This document shows, in pieces, positions 63,369 to 64,000 of a stretch of DNA of 64,000 nt (position 1 is the first letter of the stretch; every line of letters begins with the position of its first letter). This stretch comes from Methanobrevibacter sp. (lineage in GTDB: Archaea > Methanobacteriota > Methanobacteria > Methanobacteriales > Methanobacteriaceae), in assembly GCA_017652345.1 (NCBI GenBank), contig JAGCBE010000542.1:1-64000 (forward strand), in the 5' to 3' direction. Below the pieces are notes generated by a model, which did not search any database, had not been told where the DNA came from, and worked only from the letters and a program-made list of their open reading frames with translations. Position numbers and translations under genes: made by a program.

Positions 63369-64000
63369 TTAATACTAGTATCTTGTTCTATAAATGTTAT
63401 TAACTATAGTATTAACATCATTATCAATAATATCAACAGGTACTTTATCTCGCATGATGGAAAGAATATGTTCAACTAATTCTTTCATTGTTTCTCTATC
63501 TGTTTTCCAAGTTGATAAATGATCTAACTACTCAACTGCACTTGGTTCCAACAAAGATAAAGATACCCTAATTAATCGTTCATTTTCAAAAAGATACCTC
63601 TATATATCACTAGCTTGCTCTATTAATGCTCTATCTTCTGTGGACTCATTACTTATTGATATCTAACTATTTGCTATTGCATCCGCCTAAGACTGGAAAG
63701 TATTAAGTGCTGCTGTTGTAGTAAGCTATGTATCAATTAATGAATCATAAGCAGTATTAAGAGAAGATGCAATTGATGCCTACATACCAGTAATAGAATT
63801 TATTTCAGACTATAATGCTAACGTATCAGTATTATCTATATTAGTTATATTATTTGTATTATAATTGTCATTTGAATAAGTATTTTGATTATAAATGTCA
63901 TTACTATAAGTATTCTAATTATAAGTAGTAAAATAATCTGATTCCTAAACCATAGGTGGATTATCTAATCTTTCTGTTAAGGCATTTAATGCAGACCCGA
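63369..64000 (-). CDS. Structural protein, 3' part (runs off the window)
   Basis: C-terminal ~210 residues of a gene continuing beyond 64000; many TAGs. It is helical, with repeated NTYSND units and a coiled-coil-like middle (LALQSEINSITGMQASIASS), and ends VDIIDNDVNTIVNNIYRTRYQY. Likely a tail or baseplate rod protein. Confidence 0.55.

Noticed and set aside
1..64000. TGA reassignment (code 4) as the altered code
   Set aside because: TGA ends many genes at sensible positions, often in ATGA or TGATG-type overlaps with the next start, and does not interrupt conserved domains.
1..64000. tRNA genes, including a CUA-anticodon suppressor
   Set aside because: I looked for T-arm signatures on both strands and found none; a covariance search would be decisive.
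1..64000. CRISPR arrays, insertion sequences or a diversity-generating retroelement
   Set aside because: No regularly spaced repeats, transposase or reverse transcriptase frames were seen; repeats in 15-17 kb are protein-coding fibre repeats.

Overview
The window looks like part of a large, AT-rich (roughly 30% GC by eye), tailed double-stranded DNA phage with a contractile tail, probably infecting a gut-type Firmicute (Bacillota). The host guess is inference. It rests on sigma-A-like promoters with TTGATT/TATAAT boxes 17 bases apart, strong AGGAGG ribosome binding sites, a PreQ1-I riboswitch and a CHAP peptidoglycan hydrolase in the tail. Every gene I can support, about 83, lies on the minus strand, so transcription runs from position 64000 towards 1.

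The main fact for reading the window is that TAG is not a stop codon here. Long conserved proteins (ribonucleotide reductase, DNA polymerase, SbcC, QueE, baseplate and tail genes) are broken only by in-frame TAG. Several of these TAGs fall where the families have a conserved glutamine. Every gene end I worked out is TAA or TGA. I therefore annotate with TAG = Gln (genetic code 15 type), and all coordinates below use read-through. No suppressor tRNA or other tRNA gene was seen in the window.

Layout from right to left (direction of transcription). 63.4-51.0 kb: tail and baseplate genes (large adaptor proteins, LysM gp53-like, CHAP-fused hub, OB-fold spike, gp25-like, giant gp6/J-like wedge, tail protein I-like), ended by a strong terminator near 50.9 kb. 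50.8-40.0 kb: replication genes (zinc ribbon, SNF2 helicase, sigma-like protein, DnaD-like protein, helicase loader, DnaB, DnaG primase, gp32-like ssDNA-binding protein, family A DNA polymerase split by a group I intron). 39.98-34.8 kb: a preQ1-I riboswitch followed by yhhQ, queC, queD, queE, folE, a DUF6884-like gene, a small unknown and a DpdA-like transglycosylase, which together suggest 7-deazaguanine modification of phage DNA. 34.8-24.3 kb: DnaN-like clamp, RecU, RecA, a second nuclease, HD hydrolase, DnaX/delta'/delta clamp loader, SbcD and SbcC. 24.3-18.5 kb: unknown genes and two metallophosphoesterases. 18.5-14.2 kb: peptide deformylase and a 1110-residue tail fibre. 14.2-10.4 kb: SSB, small zinc proteins, membrane peptides and dNMP kinase. 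10.4-5.0 kb: thymidylate synthase plus an RNA-repair-like set (RNA ligase, polynucleotide kinase-HD, TROVE/vWA protein). 5.0-2.2 kb: B12-dependent ribonucleotide reductase. 2.0-0.1 kb: small unknown genes, including four tandem paralogues.

Together the genes give the phage a nearly complete bacterial-style replisome, its own dNTP supply, recombination and junction processing, base modification against restriction, and RNA repair. Eleven near-identical promoters mark likely early/middle transcription units; none was found in the structural block.
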